From: Eretmocerus hayati
Taxonomy: Eukaryota; Arthropoda; Insecta; Hymenoptera; Aphelinidae
NCBI GenBank assembly: GCA_029851415.1
Contig: CM056744.1
Location: forward strand, 13,647,268-13,711,267
Reading direction: 5' to 3'
DNA: 64,000 bases
Numbering within the stretch: position 1 is the stretch's first letter; the number at the start of each line of letters is the position of its first letter. Positions 36,782-50,702 of the stretch are shown here, one piece after another. The position numbers and the translations under genes were made by a program. Under the pieces are notes generated by a model. That model worked only from the letters and a program-made list of their open reading frames with translations. It had not been told where the DNA came from and made no database searches.

Positions 36782-39700
36782 CTAAAACGGCGAGTTCATA
36801 CCAAGCTTCGTAGTAAACTCTAGTCGAGCTCGTTTTTGGTATCGAACATTAACCCTGAAAGTAAACAAATGGCATTATTCAAACACACTCTTCAGCAAAG
36901 CACAACCACGTGTATTGATACTGAGGATCCAGGTCAGTATTACCGGTGATCGGTTCATTTATAGAACAAATACGGGGTGCATGCAAGTTATGAAGGGAAA
37001 TTTTCCGTGTGACTTTGGATCCTCTTTCACCCTCTTCTGATGTTTTGAAATTTATCAAACACAGATTCGCCAACTTCTCAGAGGTCTCTAGTAGAATCGT
37101 AATTTGAAGCATCATGGAATAACAAAATAAAAGAACCACCTAATACAACGAAACATGAGTGATCAAAGTATATACTATATTTGACAAAATAAAAGAAATT
37201 ATAATCGATACCTGATTACGATATACTTTGATGATAAAAGAATTTTCGCTACCTGCACGCTTGGAATTTACGAGATTTGTTCTCTAATGTCTCGAGCATG
37301 AAACTCCCCCGAGGGTTAACCCAACCCCTTTTCCAACTTTACTTTTTTACAACCAATATCTGATTCCATTACCGGCACTCGCGGAGGCTACCGTGTCGTA
37401 ACGGACACGGACAATGTATTTGAGATGGGAGACGGCCAGCTTCAGGCAATCAAATTTTTGTCCGCCTTATGCATTTTTTTATAGATTTGTAATGCTGATG
37501 GTAGGTACAATAACCATTTCGATAGCACAATTTGTAAATATGTATCAACTCACTTGATTTCTTGCCACTTGATGAATTCATTGATAATAAAAATTAACGG
37601 AAGAGATGCGAGAAAATATAGCGGTAGGTTAGTTGGAACGTTCCTCGTTTTTTGGTCTCCGCTTTTCCAACTACAGTAGATCACACTCCCTGAGTAAGCC
37701 GATTGAAGGCATATTCTGCGTGAGAAAAAAAAAGAAAATTAATCTTGATACTCCTGTTTGAGATGATTCATCCGAAGTACTAAAGCCAACTCACACAATG
37801 AAACAGACGAGGAACCAGATCCAATTATCGAAAGGTAGCTTACGCCAAATTGAATACTCTCGGTGGACGAAACTAACTGATATCATTACTGAAAATGTAA
37901 AAAAAGCGTTATTAGACTTACGAGTAAGATATGTTCAATTACTCAATCATCAATTCCCTCGAGCCACGAGAGAATGTATTAGCCGATTAAGGTAGGGGGC
38001 ACAATGTTGGTGCTCAGTAATTTCATACCCAAGTCGAAAATGTCACATCCGATAATTGGGTTGCTTTGGAAATTGGTCAATGGAAGAATGTCATCACTGC
38101 TCTAATAGCTTTTAGAATATTTGAACGTTCAACATTCTTCTAAGCGTCAACCAAATCTACGACAAAAAACATTAAAAATTGCGTTTGCCGTCAAAAAATA
38201 TGTATAAAATTCACTGAGCTGTTGAATGAAGTCTGAAGAAACTTCAAATGCAACAAACATAATGTAGATCCCAAAAACCCGATTCTGGAGAGAATCATTC
38301 ATTTTCTGCACTGTTGGACCTATTCTGCATTTTCTATAACATTGTGATGTTTTCAGCTTGTTTAGCTCAAAGATGTGAAATTTCACTAATTTGGATGAAG
38401 GTACTACTGTCTAAATATTTCGAAAAAAAAAAGACATACCAAAGTGTAGAACGACAATGACTAGTGCAATGTGTTGAACGACAAGTAAAGCATTTGGCCT
38501 GCTTTCCCAGCCACCCCAAGCTCCCGTCGAATCAGCACTTGCGTTAGGGTAAACGTAGACACAACGTGATCCAGGTTTTACGTGGCTCGAGCACAGTGTA
38601 AAAAGTGACAACCACTGCCAAATCAGAACTGTTGCAATCGTCGGAAGAAATTTGCTACCGTAACACCACATTACGAATACAGCCACCTGAAAAGAGTGAT
38701 TTACATACATACAATCTTGAAGATTTAGCAGGGAAGAACTCGTTTGTGAACAGAGACTGTCCAAGGGAAGCGCATTAAAATTTAAAAGCAAAGACTCGCG
38801 TGAGATTAAGAAGATTGATGAGGTGAGAAGTGAACTCGGTGGCGTAAAAACAAATTTAGGCAAGAATATTCAGGACAAACTGTGCCTTGAAGTTATCATT
38901 TGATTACTCGCGTCATGAATTGTTAAAAAAGTTGGTCTCGATGTGATCTACACATCATAGCCGGCACAGGACAATGAATAGAAAAATTTCATGATCAAGT
39001 TGAGGGATAGAAACATTTAGAGTTTTGATAATATGCATGATTTGTCACCGGATAAAAAAATCTTAGGGATGGAATTGAAGAGTGATTAATTGATGTGATG
39101 TGATACATTGGTATAGAGGGGATTGATAATCTCATCCTCTAATATCAGCTTCTTTTAATTGTCACTGCTAGACTTCTGAACACTCAAAAGTCTAACCGTT
39201 CTTTAGTTAAAAGTTTTATTCAAAAACTGTCACACTAGCACCAAATACGTGCTGAATTCCGCACAAGTGATCACGTTGCAACAATCGACAACTTTTTAAG
39301 GAGGCTCGAGCACTTTTTGATAAAACATTTGTTTTCGGCGCAAGTGGGCTTAAACTATAGCTAAAACTACCAGAAATGCAGCGATGAGAAAATTCCCAAA
39401 GCCACTCTAAAGAGTATCAAATCTATATTTTCTCGTCACATACTAGCAACAGCTGAGGTAGACATTTGCAAGATATCGAAGTTTTTTATCGTAACATACC
39501 TGTGCGCTCAGACTACAATGATTCTTGCCAGTGGCTCGCTGCATAATACTTGGATCTGTTGGCGTCGCAACAAGCGACATAGCTATTAGAGGCACAATGA
39601 GAACGGACAACCACAGCACATGAGTAACACTAAAAATTGGAGGAAGAAGAAGAAGAGCCGACAGAGCTTGGCATAAAGATAGCGTTACTCCACAGCATAG

Positions 39701-42700
39701 CCAAAATTGAACCCCATTCCACACGCAGCGCATGTAGTGACGAGCCTGTAATAACGAAATCAGAATTTTCAAAAAGTTTATCACTTGATTTTTCACAATT
39801 TGTAAAGACTTATAGAGTGAAAAAGAAACGATAATATTAGAATGACAAATTTTTGGACAAATTTCTGCGCACCTCCATGACGAGATGATAAATAGCAATA
39901 GGGTCTTCTCGTCTTACACTGAGCGAGCAAGCTATCGAATTGAGGCTTCGGCTGAGCTCAATCGGCGATGGGCCATCTTCTGGTTTCGTCGGTGCCAGCA
40001 CCGGAACCCTTTGGCATACTTGCGGATATAATGGCTCTACTGCAACCCTGTAATTAAATCATATCTTAATGGCTTATTATACTTATAACACAGTGATGAC
40101 ATCTTTTATGAATCGAGGGTATTATAATTTTATTCAAGCTGTTGCAGCTTTGCGAGCTTTTAGATTTTTAGTCCCGAGTAATTGTTACAAGACATATGGA
40201 AAGTTTCACACGTATTTCGAATACAAATCAGTCTATCGTGTATACTAGCTAATCGCGAGTGAACTTGTGAGGACCAAATTACAACATTTAATGTTTGGAG
40301 CACCAACATTTTTCTGGTGTCTAAATCTCGAAAGAAATGATTTTCTCTCTCAGGAATAGAATAACCATTGCTTTTAGCTAATTTAGCTCCATCAACAAGA
40401 TCAAAGTTCCACTTTGTGTCACGTGAAACAACAGGTATGTAGAACTGCAAACGTCAAAAAAGCAACTGATCGAATCGTCAGTCATTTGTTTCCAGTTACC
40501 AATCCAAACCTCAAAAAAATGTACAACACAAAATTAGCCTTTTGAAATCTGTACGCGAGACGATATAATATCCACTCAAGTGTACCATGTCATTAAAGAA
40601 GCAAAATACAAATGAATTGCTCGATACAACCAAACCGGCTCCGAAAAATCCTTCCGGTGCTAGCTTTAGCGGAATGAATGGAAAAAAACTTCAGCCGAAA
40701 AGACCCTGGCGAAGCTGTATAGGACGAGCAAAGAGGCCTCAGCGCGAATTCGAGACTGAATATAGCGCTGCATACAGGAAACCAAGATCAAAATTCTATT
40801 TCGAAGCTTTGCAGTGCAGTTATCGCAAGCTCAAAAGCCCGTCCGAGATTGAATTAATCAAGTAATGTGGTTGAAGGAGCTTCGAATGATGCCGCCTAAA
40901 AGACTCCTTTTTCTTCTTCCTTTAGTTGGGTATCTGGCTAAAAGATGCTGAGTTCCAAGTGTGAGCTTTGTGTACTTCGTACGTATGCAATTTGTTAACT
41001 TAGTATTCTACTGAATTGAGATGTTAATAAATTTATGAGTTGACCGTAAGCTCACGATTTGCTTTTTGATCTCGAGTATATTTGTTAGTCAAGTAAAAAG
41101 TGATTGAAAAAATATCATCAATTTTTATGAGTGCAACGTATAATGGTTGCGATTTGATAAGCAATTGAGGAAAGCATAAAAAAAAGGTCAACGAGTTTTA
41201 GGTCGTATGACACGGTGCTCGGCTCGGAATGGACGATGGATTAAATAAAAGTATCATGAAAGCCTGAGCACGTAGCGATCTAGCACTATCCCCAAGAATG
41301 AACATCCAGTTGGAATTGGGATCGGGCAACCCTCTTCTTGGAATCGCGAGCTTGATAAGTGTTTTTACATGTTGATCAAATGGAGCTTTTACGAGCACTT
41401 TTACTTTTCGAAATAATAAAGTCTCAAAGCTCATAGCCCACATGCATCTCAATATTTTTCATCGTACTTCAGCTCAATATGAAGCTTATTCCAAGACCTC
41501 TAATTGAGATAATGTACATCTAATCTGGACTAATCAATACCCGAACTTTCCTCTTCTGATGATTTGAGACTTTTTGAGCCTCTAATTTCTGGGATAGCTC
41601 CGCTTCAGCATGTTGGAATCAAAGTCACCAGAATTCATTAGGAAGGTCTTGGAATAAGCTTTAAAATGAGCCAAGGTACATGGGAAAATATTGAAATGCG
41701 TTCATGTTACGGGCTTTGCAAACCAATATTGTCTTGACAAATGGAAGTGCTCAGAAGTACTCAAAAGTGCTTCATCTAATCAACATCTAATAACACAAAT
41801 AGAGCTCGCATTTCTATGAAGGGGATTGCTCAATTCACATGCTCGGTTTCTGTTTCTCTCTCAAGCACTGTGATGTTATATATTAAAGTTGCAAGAACGG
41901 GCCGCAAGCATTTCAAATAGCATGATTACCTACATGGACATTAAGTACAAAAATTAAGGGATACTTACGCAGCATCAGCTTGCATGAATATTGGCATGTT
42001 GTCGGAATTAGCAGACGAACCTAGCACGCAAACGACTTCACCGTAATCTTGCATTATGTGAAGCATTTCTCGCGTTACAGCCGTCGTGCAATCAGTGAAG
42101 AGTGAGACGAGTAGAGGCACATTGTCAATTAGCTCGATGTGAGGTCTTATTTTATCTATACCCCGCGGCAGTTTTGCCTGCAATACAGAAGGGTTGGTTA
42201 CAACATTTTTTGGAATTTTTTTGGTTCAAACAAACAATGTGTAGCAGGCTATTCAGACGGAGCTAACAAAATTCAGAATCTTGTAACTGTTATACAAATA
42301 TATAATCGTTCACTTGATTTGTCAAAAGTGATTAGAGTTGAATATTTTGCATATTATATGGGATTGAATCATTTCTGCAGTACTTTGAGGAGAAAAAGAA
42401 ATTCTCCCCCTGTCGGCAAAACCGAAATTATTAACATATTACACAAAGTAGTTATAAATTATCTGCAACGGTTCGTTCATAAATCGTTAAGAAAAAAAAA
42501 GTCAAGTTGTGCAAGCTTACTCTGTTTGACAGATCAAAGTTAACAGGAGCACTTTGCTCTGTGCTATCGGTGAGACAGCTGAGCGAGCGCCACGCTTCCG
42601 CTCCAGAACCCAATTCGATACTCTGCACCAAAACGCTGTCTTCGCTGCGAAGCGTCTCTTGTTCCCTAAAAATTACAATTAAAATTGAATCTTACCAAAA

Positions 42701-45700
42701 AATGGATGATACTTAGTATTAGCGATAATTTTGATGACAAACCTGACTGGATTTTTGGGAAGACTTTTATCACCAGCATTGCCACTGTTGTTACCCCATT
42801 CAATAGTTTCATTTTCAAATTTGACCGTCACTGGATCGGTATTAATTGCACTTGGAGCTGACATACTGAGCTGCCGACTGTTATCCAAATTTGAACTGTG
42901 TGAGAAAATCGCATTCAAGTGAAATGTCTCCATAAAATTAATGTCTAGTGGCATATGGCTATTGGAAAAATTTCTATTCCTCTGGTACCGATATTAATTA
43001 TAAAAGCCATGAGTTCTGATCATATTCATCTCCTGCGAGAAAGATTTGCCTCACCAATATGAAATGAAGTTGCTTCTCAATGGTAAAAGCAATGAATGAT
43101 TACACTGAACCTTCATTAATCATAGATTATATTAAAATCGAATCTTACAAAATTGTCAACACCAACTTATTATTCTATATGAGTTGATTATTTGGTCTCA
43201 TCGATCTTGAAGGTCCAAATAATCAACTCATATATTAAACATCAAGGACGAAAAGTCTAAAAAATTACTCATGATAACTTATTATTCTGTTCTGTTAAAT
43301 ACACCAACCGCTCATTAGTAATGATTATTAAAAACATTTGCATGCAGCCACATCGCATGATACATCAAGAGCATGGCTTGTGTAATAATGTAAGTATGTT
43401 AGACACAATGATCTCATCATCTGCAAGATATTAAAATTTATACATGTCTGACCGAACGTTGACTCGCTCTACTGAAACCTCTGGAAAGGATATAAATTCC
43501 AGGCCAACGGCAACTCAAAATTTTTGAGTCGACGAATGAGAGAGGGAGATGAGTCAAAAGAAAAAACGTACCGAGGTGAGACGCGATTAAGCAATCGTGT
43601 TGCCTCGTCTGTGCAGGAATGATTATGCCGATGATGATGCGATATCGTTGCCGGCGAAGACATAGCTGCGGCTTGGCTCACCCACCAGCCAATTGGGCTC
43701 TCCGACCTGTTAGTACACCACTGCCAATTGCAACTTTCATACGACACATTAAATCTATTGAATTCCTTAAAATTATCAAACTTAATGTTTACGTACTTCC
43801 TTAGTATGTTAATGATTTACAATCATTTAATTGGTAAAAATCAATGATCCTCACAAATATGTAGTTTGGGTTTATGTGCAAAAATTCAAGGAATTCAATG
43901 ATTTAATAGTATTTTATCAAGCGTATTTTATTCTGACTACTGTATGCAGGAGCCACGCGTTAGATAAGTATTTTTTAGTTTTTCGTTTAAGAACCAAGAG
44001 CTGTAGATCAAATTAGCAATTTTAATACTGAATGACGATTGAAGCAGAGCAATTTTTGATGAGGAAATGTTGGCAAATGTTTGCTTGAGACATGTTTTTT
44101 GATCAAGGCGTTGAATTGATCTGACGAGCTTGGGAGAAAAAGGAGAGTAAGGAAAAAACTGAACTAATGTCTGGTTTGCAAAAGTTACTCCGTCGCATAA
44201 GAAATGATGAGTTGATTTCAATCCAAAATCGATACCCAAAATTTCGTTGAAGCACTGTCTTATTGCAATTTTGAATATCAAGAATCATCCCAAGAATGAG
44301 AGGAAGTAAACGTTTTCAATTCAAATGAATCAATTCGGACGTGGATTTAATTAAGCTTCTTCGAAAAATGACACACTTCTTCGAGAAAGTTAGCAACCAA
44401 AGATACTGAGTACCATAAAAATTGTCATGATGAGGAACGATTCCGATGAATAGTTTGGTTCAAATCAAGCTCGCTAAAATTCAAATGCTGCGGCGTGATG
44501 ACAATTAGTTACGTATCAAATTGCCAAACTATGAACAAAAACAGAAGTTGAAAAATCACCAGAAATGTTTTAAGCTGGAATAATAATAGTCAACTCATTC
44601 TCATTTGTTCGTCGTAACATGCGAGCAGCAATCAAGTATAAGCCAAGTAAGCGATGTAATCAAAAGACTGCTAAAAGATCGATGTAACACATTTTTGTTC
44701 AATCGACACATACTTGTTAATCTCGTCAAAAAAAATAAGAGCACAAAAGCTGTACTTCAAAAATAAGCCTACAAACTCACTAAAAGAAAGAAAGAGAATA
44801 TCATAGATATTGACAAACATGTATGACGAAGACATATGCGGAAATTTCTCGAGCCATTGTAGCACCCTGGAATATTCATCAATTAAGATTTCCAGCAAAG
44901 GCAAATCACATAAAATGGTAAAGCAGATAGATCATGTTCAAAGCTGCATAATAAGTTAGTTAAACAAGGCGAGAGGTTTCTCTGTGGTTGAAAAAAAAAA
45001 AAAAACAATGGATTATCACCAGCATGTAAGAAATAGTTTACAGTCGAATTAGTAACAGAACATGAAAATGAGCAAACTTTGTGTGTAAATAATTCCCAAA
45101 AACAGCTTTTGTTATTTTGATAGGGGACAAGACTCGCCCCTTCTAGCCTTATGAGAAATGTATTACCTTGCACGTTCACTGAGTAGAGATATGTGACAAT
45201 TCCATCCACTTTCTAAGCCCATCTTTTCAGAGAAAACACGCGAACGCAGCTCGTTTTCTTTACTAAAATGTACAAATCGAATACTCGCCCTTTCTAATTG
45301 CTCTATGAGCTGCACCTGAAGGGTTCCACATAATAAGTCAGATTAAAATTCCAAAAAATACAAGAATCTCAAAATTGTCAGAATAAGGCTTACCATATCA
45401 GTCTGGGCTTGATATTGCATCGTCACCATGCCAATAAAAATTTGATTGCACTGGAGATCAAAGCAGCTTTCTACCGAGCTCACTTCGTCTTCTTTGGCTT
45501 CGTTGCATAAGAGAGAGTCTAAAATGGTAGTGAAAATCATCAAATTCAACATAACGCTATTTATCAACATATAGATAAAGTTAAAAGTTGATTAGGTACT
45601 CACCAGTTGAATGAAAATGTCCGAGTAAACTCTTGATACGTGGATCAAGAACGTTTCGAAAATCGCAGGGCAAGGGAGTAGGGCTTCGATGCGGTGCATA

Positions 45701-48700
45701 GAGATGCTTGCTCTCAGATGGTAATTCAAGATACACATCCGAAAGTTTACTATTTACGCTACGAGTCAGTGGTCGATATGCAAATGCAGTACAGTAAGAT
45801 GTCAGGCTCGTCCGATTGTAGAAATCCTGTACCTTTTTCCTACCAATTTCAAAACATACATGACACTCTACTCAAAGAGTTTTGGAAATTCATTTGAGCC
45901 TTACACATTTTTCATGGACCCAAAAGAAGTTTACACCACAAGTAAAGTTTGTAAACAGGTTTAAAATGCCTATACAATTTTCTTTCTTACTGGAATCCTG
46001 CTCACGTATAATTATAAAAATCATGATTCTTACTTGTCGGACTCAGAGAATGGGCAGAGATCATGGCCATCCCAAAATTCGATGCAAGAGTCGATGATTA
46101 TATCAGCAGTACCTTGAGTGAGCAATTGTAAACCAGCGCCACTTTTTTCGCGGACTACCACAGCAACCATGTGCGGGAATGGAAACTTGAGTTTTGTTGC
46201 AAGGCTCAGCGATCGGGCGAACTTTATATCACGTTTCGCCATTTCTGGCTATTGAGAAAAAATTAACGATAATTGAGAAATATATTTTCATGGCTAATTA
46301 AAGGACTGTGAATTTTCATAGGTATTCAGAAGGCGACAGATTTGCGACTTGATTTTAAATTTCTATGCTGAGGATTCAGATGATGTTACGAAGTCCTTCT
46401 GATTTCATAGGCTTGAACAATGATTTCATGACTGCATTTTGAAAAGAAATTTTCAGTTAGAAAAACGTGACCTGCTGTGAGCTACAGTGCCAAAGTGTCA
46501 AAATACTCATGAACCAACTAAGCATTTTTTCTAAGTATATGAATAAAAAAAATGTCGATGAGCGATCTTCCGTTGCTACCGATAACGTCAATAATAATTA
46601 AGATTCAAAGTAATGAACTTACTACGTGTCTGAACGTTGATAGCTGCTGTTCCAATTGAAATATATCCTTAGCCTGATCTTTGAAGCCAATTTGTTTGGC
46701 CAGTTCGCATAGACACCTAGTTCATCGTCAATTAGCTAATTAGATATCTGAATATATCATTATCTATCGTTACACCAAATTCCAAGAAGCAACTGAGAGA
46801 GAAAAGTAGAAATAAGCTCGACAAGCATGTTCCTTGCAAAAATATATATATATATATTATGTCTGATACATAGAAGAAAATAGATAGAAATTAGAGCAAA
46901 GATGAAATTATACATGATACTGGTTCTAAGAAATACCCACCACCATAGCAAAAGAACGCCCAAAGAGAATATGTGCATTCCAAGTTGCATTCACTGAAAT
47001 CCGTGTTTTAGCAAACAAGGCTTTTTGAAGATCCCAAATACGGAAGTGAAACAGGAAATACCCGAAATTCATACTTCTCAGAAAGACATGCATCTGGCAC
47101 GAGGCGAGTTTTAGCGGACAATGAAACTTTTTCTTATGTTCAGGACTCTACAGAAATAAGAAAGAATTTTTTGGTACTCCTTTCGAAGATTAGGGATTGC
47201 CATTTAAATGAGTTCGACTCCAACTAACCGTTTCAAAATGAGTCAGTAAAAAGCATGCAGAGATTCATGCTCTGGAAACATATGAAGATTATATATTGTA
47301 AATATTGTAATCCTAGTGGTGTATATAGTAATGGATATTGTGAACGAGATAATGATGTGAAGGTGATGAATAAAATTTTTCTTTCAGTGATGAAACTGAC
47401 CACGTTTGTCGTGAACTTTCCACTTCATCGGGTAAATGTCGCTGCTTCGAGTTTTGCACGATATTTTTGGCGTCAATTTGATTTTTTTCCTCAACAGCTT
47501 GGCTAGTCGTTGCAAAATTTCGGTTAATGTATATTCAAAGGCCACTGCCAGTTTGGTAAATAAAAGTATGAATTTCTCTCAAACTTGAGGAGAAATCAAG
47601 ACCAATTACTGATGTTTCTCTTGACTCTTCCCAAAATTTAAGAGCTCATACCATAACATGAGTGATGATCACTCAATTCTGAATGTGATTGTTTTAGCCT
47701 TCATAGTTGATGAATTGTTTCACAAAAAATTATCATAGTACTCAAGCCTATCTTTTATCATATAATATGTGCGTGTGAATTCATATTATTCATCAAAAAT
47801 TTAATGCAAGACAGTAAGGGATGCCCAAGCAAAAATGTAAAGGATTCAAATAACTCACCACGCAAATAATAACCAAGCTCTTGCAAATGACAAAAATGCT
47901 CTCTATAATCAAGCAGATTAATTAATTGTCGAGCGGAGATCCGTCACGCAATCATTAAATAGTTATATGTTCATGGAGGGAATTAATTTCCAAATCTGCC
48001 AGACTAAAGTTACTGCTCATACTGCATCAGGAATACAAGAAATTATTCCACAAAGTTCGTGTACATAACTAGTACTTATGCGCTAGAAGTTTACGATTTT
48101 TCAATAAATTCAAAATATTGAGATCCAACTTCTGATTGAATAAGCTTAAAGGAATGAAGCTGATTTTGAGTCATCTCCGCTCGACGAACACTAACAAAAG
48201 CTAACGTGTCTTTTTACTACATTGATAAGTATACCGTCTGTTGATGACAGGCACGAGATTTTCGTTGTGCATGGCCTCGCAGGTGACATGACTGCAAAAT
48301 TGTGTGTAATGCTCCTGGGTCTCCATGTTACATGTATTCAGAAGTATAGCTAATCCAAGAGGTTTTAAACTATTGAGATGCTGACGCCAGGAAGGATCAT
48401 CAAATTGCAGCTTGAAGGGCAACGCTCGATCGTGCGTCAAATCTAATACTTCCGCTACTGTGTGCTGCACCGTATCTGCTTATTGAATAGAACAAAAGAC
48501 GAAGAATATAATAAAAAAAAAGGTAGTCTGATAAACGTTGAGTAATTAAGATGATTATTACCATGGTGAGTGTAAGATGTCTTAGTAGACTCTTGTTTTG
48601 TACTTTCACTAGGATAACTCGGATCGACAGTCTTATTCAGACTGGCGACACTGAAAATATTTCAAATGTGCATCAATCTGTCTATCTTTGAACAAAAGGT

Positions 48701-50702
48701 GAATGACCCCCATAATTCAATACCGATAATGCGGTACGAATTTTAATCAAGTAAGGCCACACTCGACTATTCCAAAATCAAATAATGCAAGAGAATGAAG
48801 TGAATTCTAAGCTACTCACCTCGAAGATTGAGAAACTGCATTTGTGTTTGAATTGGCATTCGTATTCGTATTTCGGAGGAAAAATACTTTTTCTGCCGTT
48901 GGATTAGGCCAAGATAGGATTCCTTTCTTGTCAACGCAGCACAACGCCTACAGAAAATTTGGACATGCCACATATCATTTGACAAATATTAAGCATCACG
49001 TTTAGTAGTACAAACAATTCATTGAAAAACTCACCGTGACAGATCCTAGAACGTGTAAGATATTGGCAGATCGCGTCATCGTATGTTCTCTTCCAAACAT
49101 GATGTTCCAAAAGTATTCCGATAATTCTGTCCAATTATAGACAACTTCGAGGTGATTTGGATCTGAAGTTTCTTCAAATGGATCTAAAAACTGTAATCAC
49201 GATTGTCTAGAATAATATCGATTTGGAGTTCCAGATTGTGACAAGACTAAATGAAATTTTACCTGAGCTTTTTTAGATGACTGATACAATTGAAAAAGAG
49301 CTTTGAATCTGGCCATTCCGAAGCAATTTAGCGATATCCACCAAAGAGGAAAGGCCATTGGCAGCAATGGTAAACTTACAGCAACAGGTTGGATGAGAAA
49401 CATCTCAGTCCAATGTCCGATGCCTGCATATGCAGTTGAGTAAAAAAATCTGATAAAATTAACTATCAAAAGAAAGATGAGCAACACAGGGTAAATGAAC
49501 TGCTCTACACAATATCTCATGGCGAGATGCCGCTCCCGGTTATAACATGTCACTGGTCGATTTAGTCCTTCATCAAACGCCATTCGTAGATTCGTGAGAT
49601 ACGGAGTTTCTTGGAGTCTGTAAAGGCAGTTACGTAGCGGAGTTCGAGCTTGAGGACCCGAAAAGACATTGCCACTACCACTGCACGCTTGTGGACAGTA
49701 CACTTCTTTTGCATGTAAGATTGGTGCATCTGTATCCTGAAAAGACGTTTTCCATATTTCCTATTATCTCAATCAAATTAGGATCAAGTCAAATTCAAAA
49801 GAAAAAATCACAGTCAAGCTCCACAATATTCTGCCAATGTATCCGTGGATAGTTGAGAGAGAGAGGAAAATGAACTCACATTGTAAGGTATGCAGTAACC
49901 AGGGGCATGTTGACCAGGTTTTATCACAATAATATCACCATCCACAAGTAAAGACCATGGTAAATTAACCATATGGCCATCTCGATATGTCCATTGTAAA
50001 GTGATACAAGGAGAAAGGGGACTGCATAAATGTGGATAATTCTCTGGAGTCCAAATGCACTTTGACTTGGCAGCTGAAAGAATTAAAAAAGAATTGGGGA
50101 TGGGGATGGATTTGAAATTAAAATAGCGATCTATAAAAAAATGTTACCTCCTATTTGCTTGAGAAGGATTTTCACTCTGTGGAGAATCTCGAGATGTCGG
50201 AACCTATTGTCTGAGATCACTAGTATACAATTAAAACCTGCTAATAAAATTATTATAGATGCTTCAAACGGCCAACTGAAATTCCTGAAATACACAATAT
50301 TAAGATATGCTGGTCTGAGCGGAATCTATCATATCAGAATTTACAACAACTTACTCAAAATCACTCTTAAAAATGACTGAAACAATGAGCATAGCTGCAC
50401 TGACTAGAAGAGCAACTGCTGAAGTCCAGCAGAATGTTGTGTATTGACTTCTATGATGTAAGGCATCTTGCATCCACTCCTTGTACTTTCTGAAAAGGAA
50501 TATTACAATCAGTCAGTGGATCAAAGGTCTCAATAGATTGAAGGAGAAATACAAACTTTTTATCCTTGCACTCTCTCTGAAATCCCTCCACCACTTTGCT
50601 AATATCCTTCTGTAGAATCTTCAAGGCTTCAGAAGTGGTCAAGCCAAGATCTTCTTGCTTTATCTTATTCTTTGTCTCTTTTTCTGTTTGTCTGACTTCC
50701 AT
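36782..50702 (-). CDS. TMEM94: TMEM94 / ERMA, P-type-ATPase-like ER membrane protein, 24 exons, 1,385 aa
   Basis: TMEM94 (KIAA0195) is an ER multi-spanning protein related to P-type ATPases, reported to load magnesium into the ER. Exons on the minus strand: 50702-50557, 50489-50355, 50284-50148, 50073-49880, 49736-49263, 49190-49035, 48947-48820, 48650-48562, 48475-48235, 46716-46623, 46248-46034, 45839-45604, 45518-45394, 45315-45167, 43706-43572, 42895-42743, 42665-42521, 42177-41969, 40047-39873, 39745-39500, 38686-38440, 37888-37795, 37715-37554, 36854-36782. Every join is GT-AG and in frame; the total is 4,158 bases, close to human (about 1,356 aa). Hydrophobic pairs lie near residues 66-115 and 285-339, and a cluster of five or six spans from 1,120 on. 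The phosphorylation-type motif is the variant DKKGILS (Asp420), and the hinge motif is GSSANSDN (1037-1044). The C terminus RYQKRARLEFTTKLGMNSPF matches the vertebrate end almost exactly. Residues about 845-984, rich in His, Ser and Asn, are the variable loop. Confidence 0.95.
40587..40865 (+). CDS. small basic protein ORF inside a TMEM94 intron (92 aa)
   Basis: I do not recognise this protein. An uninterrupted ATG-to-stop frame of 92 codons lies on the opposite strand in the TMEM94 intron between 40048 and 41968. It has 21 Lys/Arg and about 8 acidic residues, so it is strongly basic; there is no signal peptide or membrane segment. The local base composition is richer in G and C than the rest of the intron. 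A TATAATA sequence lies about 20 bases before the ATG and AATAAA near 41029. A nested, intronless, basic gene could be a testis-type chromatin protein, but that is inference. It could also be a chance frame. Confidence 0.4.
   Translation: MSLKKQNTNELLDTTKPAPKNPSGASFSGMNGKKLQPKRPWRSCIGRAKRPQREFETEYSAAYRKPRSKFYFEALQCSYRKLKSPSEIELIK
41478..41665. repeat. short inverted repeat in a TMEM94 intron
   Basis: CTTATTCCAAGACCT at about 41482 is found inverted at about 41645-41660. The enclosed 190 bases probably form a small MITE. No coding content. Confidence 0.4.
43187..43238. repeat. hairpin and dispersed-repeat fragment in a TMEM94 intron
   Basis: GAGTTGATTATTTGG and its complement face each other across about 20 bases. 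The right half plus its flank (to about 43270) matches the reverse complement of 14640-14720, so it belongs to a dispersed family. Confidence 0.55.

Noticed and set aside
37798..37995. 61-codon plus-strand frame near the 3' end of TMEM94
   Set aside because: The opposite strand at 37888-37795 is a real TMEM94 exon with good splice sites and family similarity; the plus frame is its shadow.
41198..41452. 84-codon minus-strand frame in a TMEM94 intron
   Set aside because: Exons at 41969 and 40047 join in frame and match the vertebrate protein without it; no domain is seen.
47800..48234. Possible extra TMEM94 exon in the long intron
   Set aside because: A GTGAGT follows an open stretch near 47860, but joining 48235 directly to 46716 keeps frame and reproduces the vertebrate protein order, so no exon is needed.
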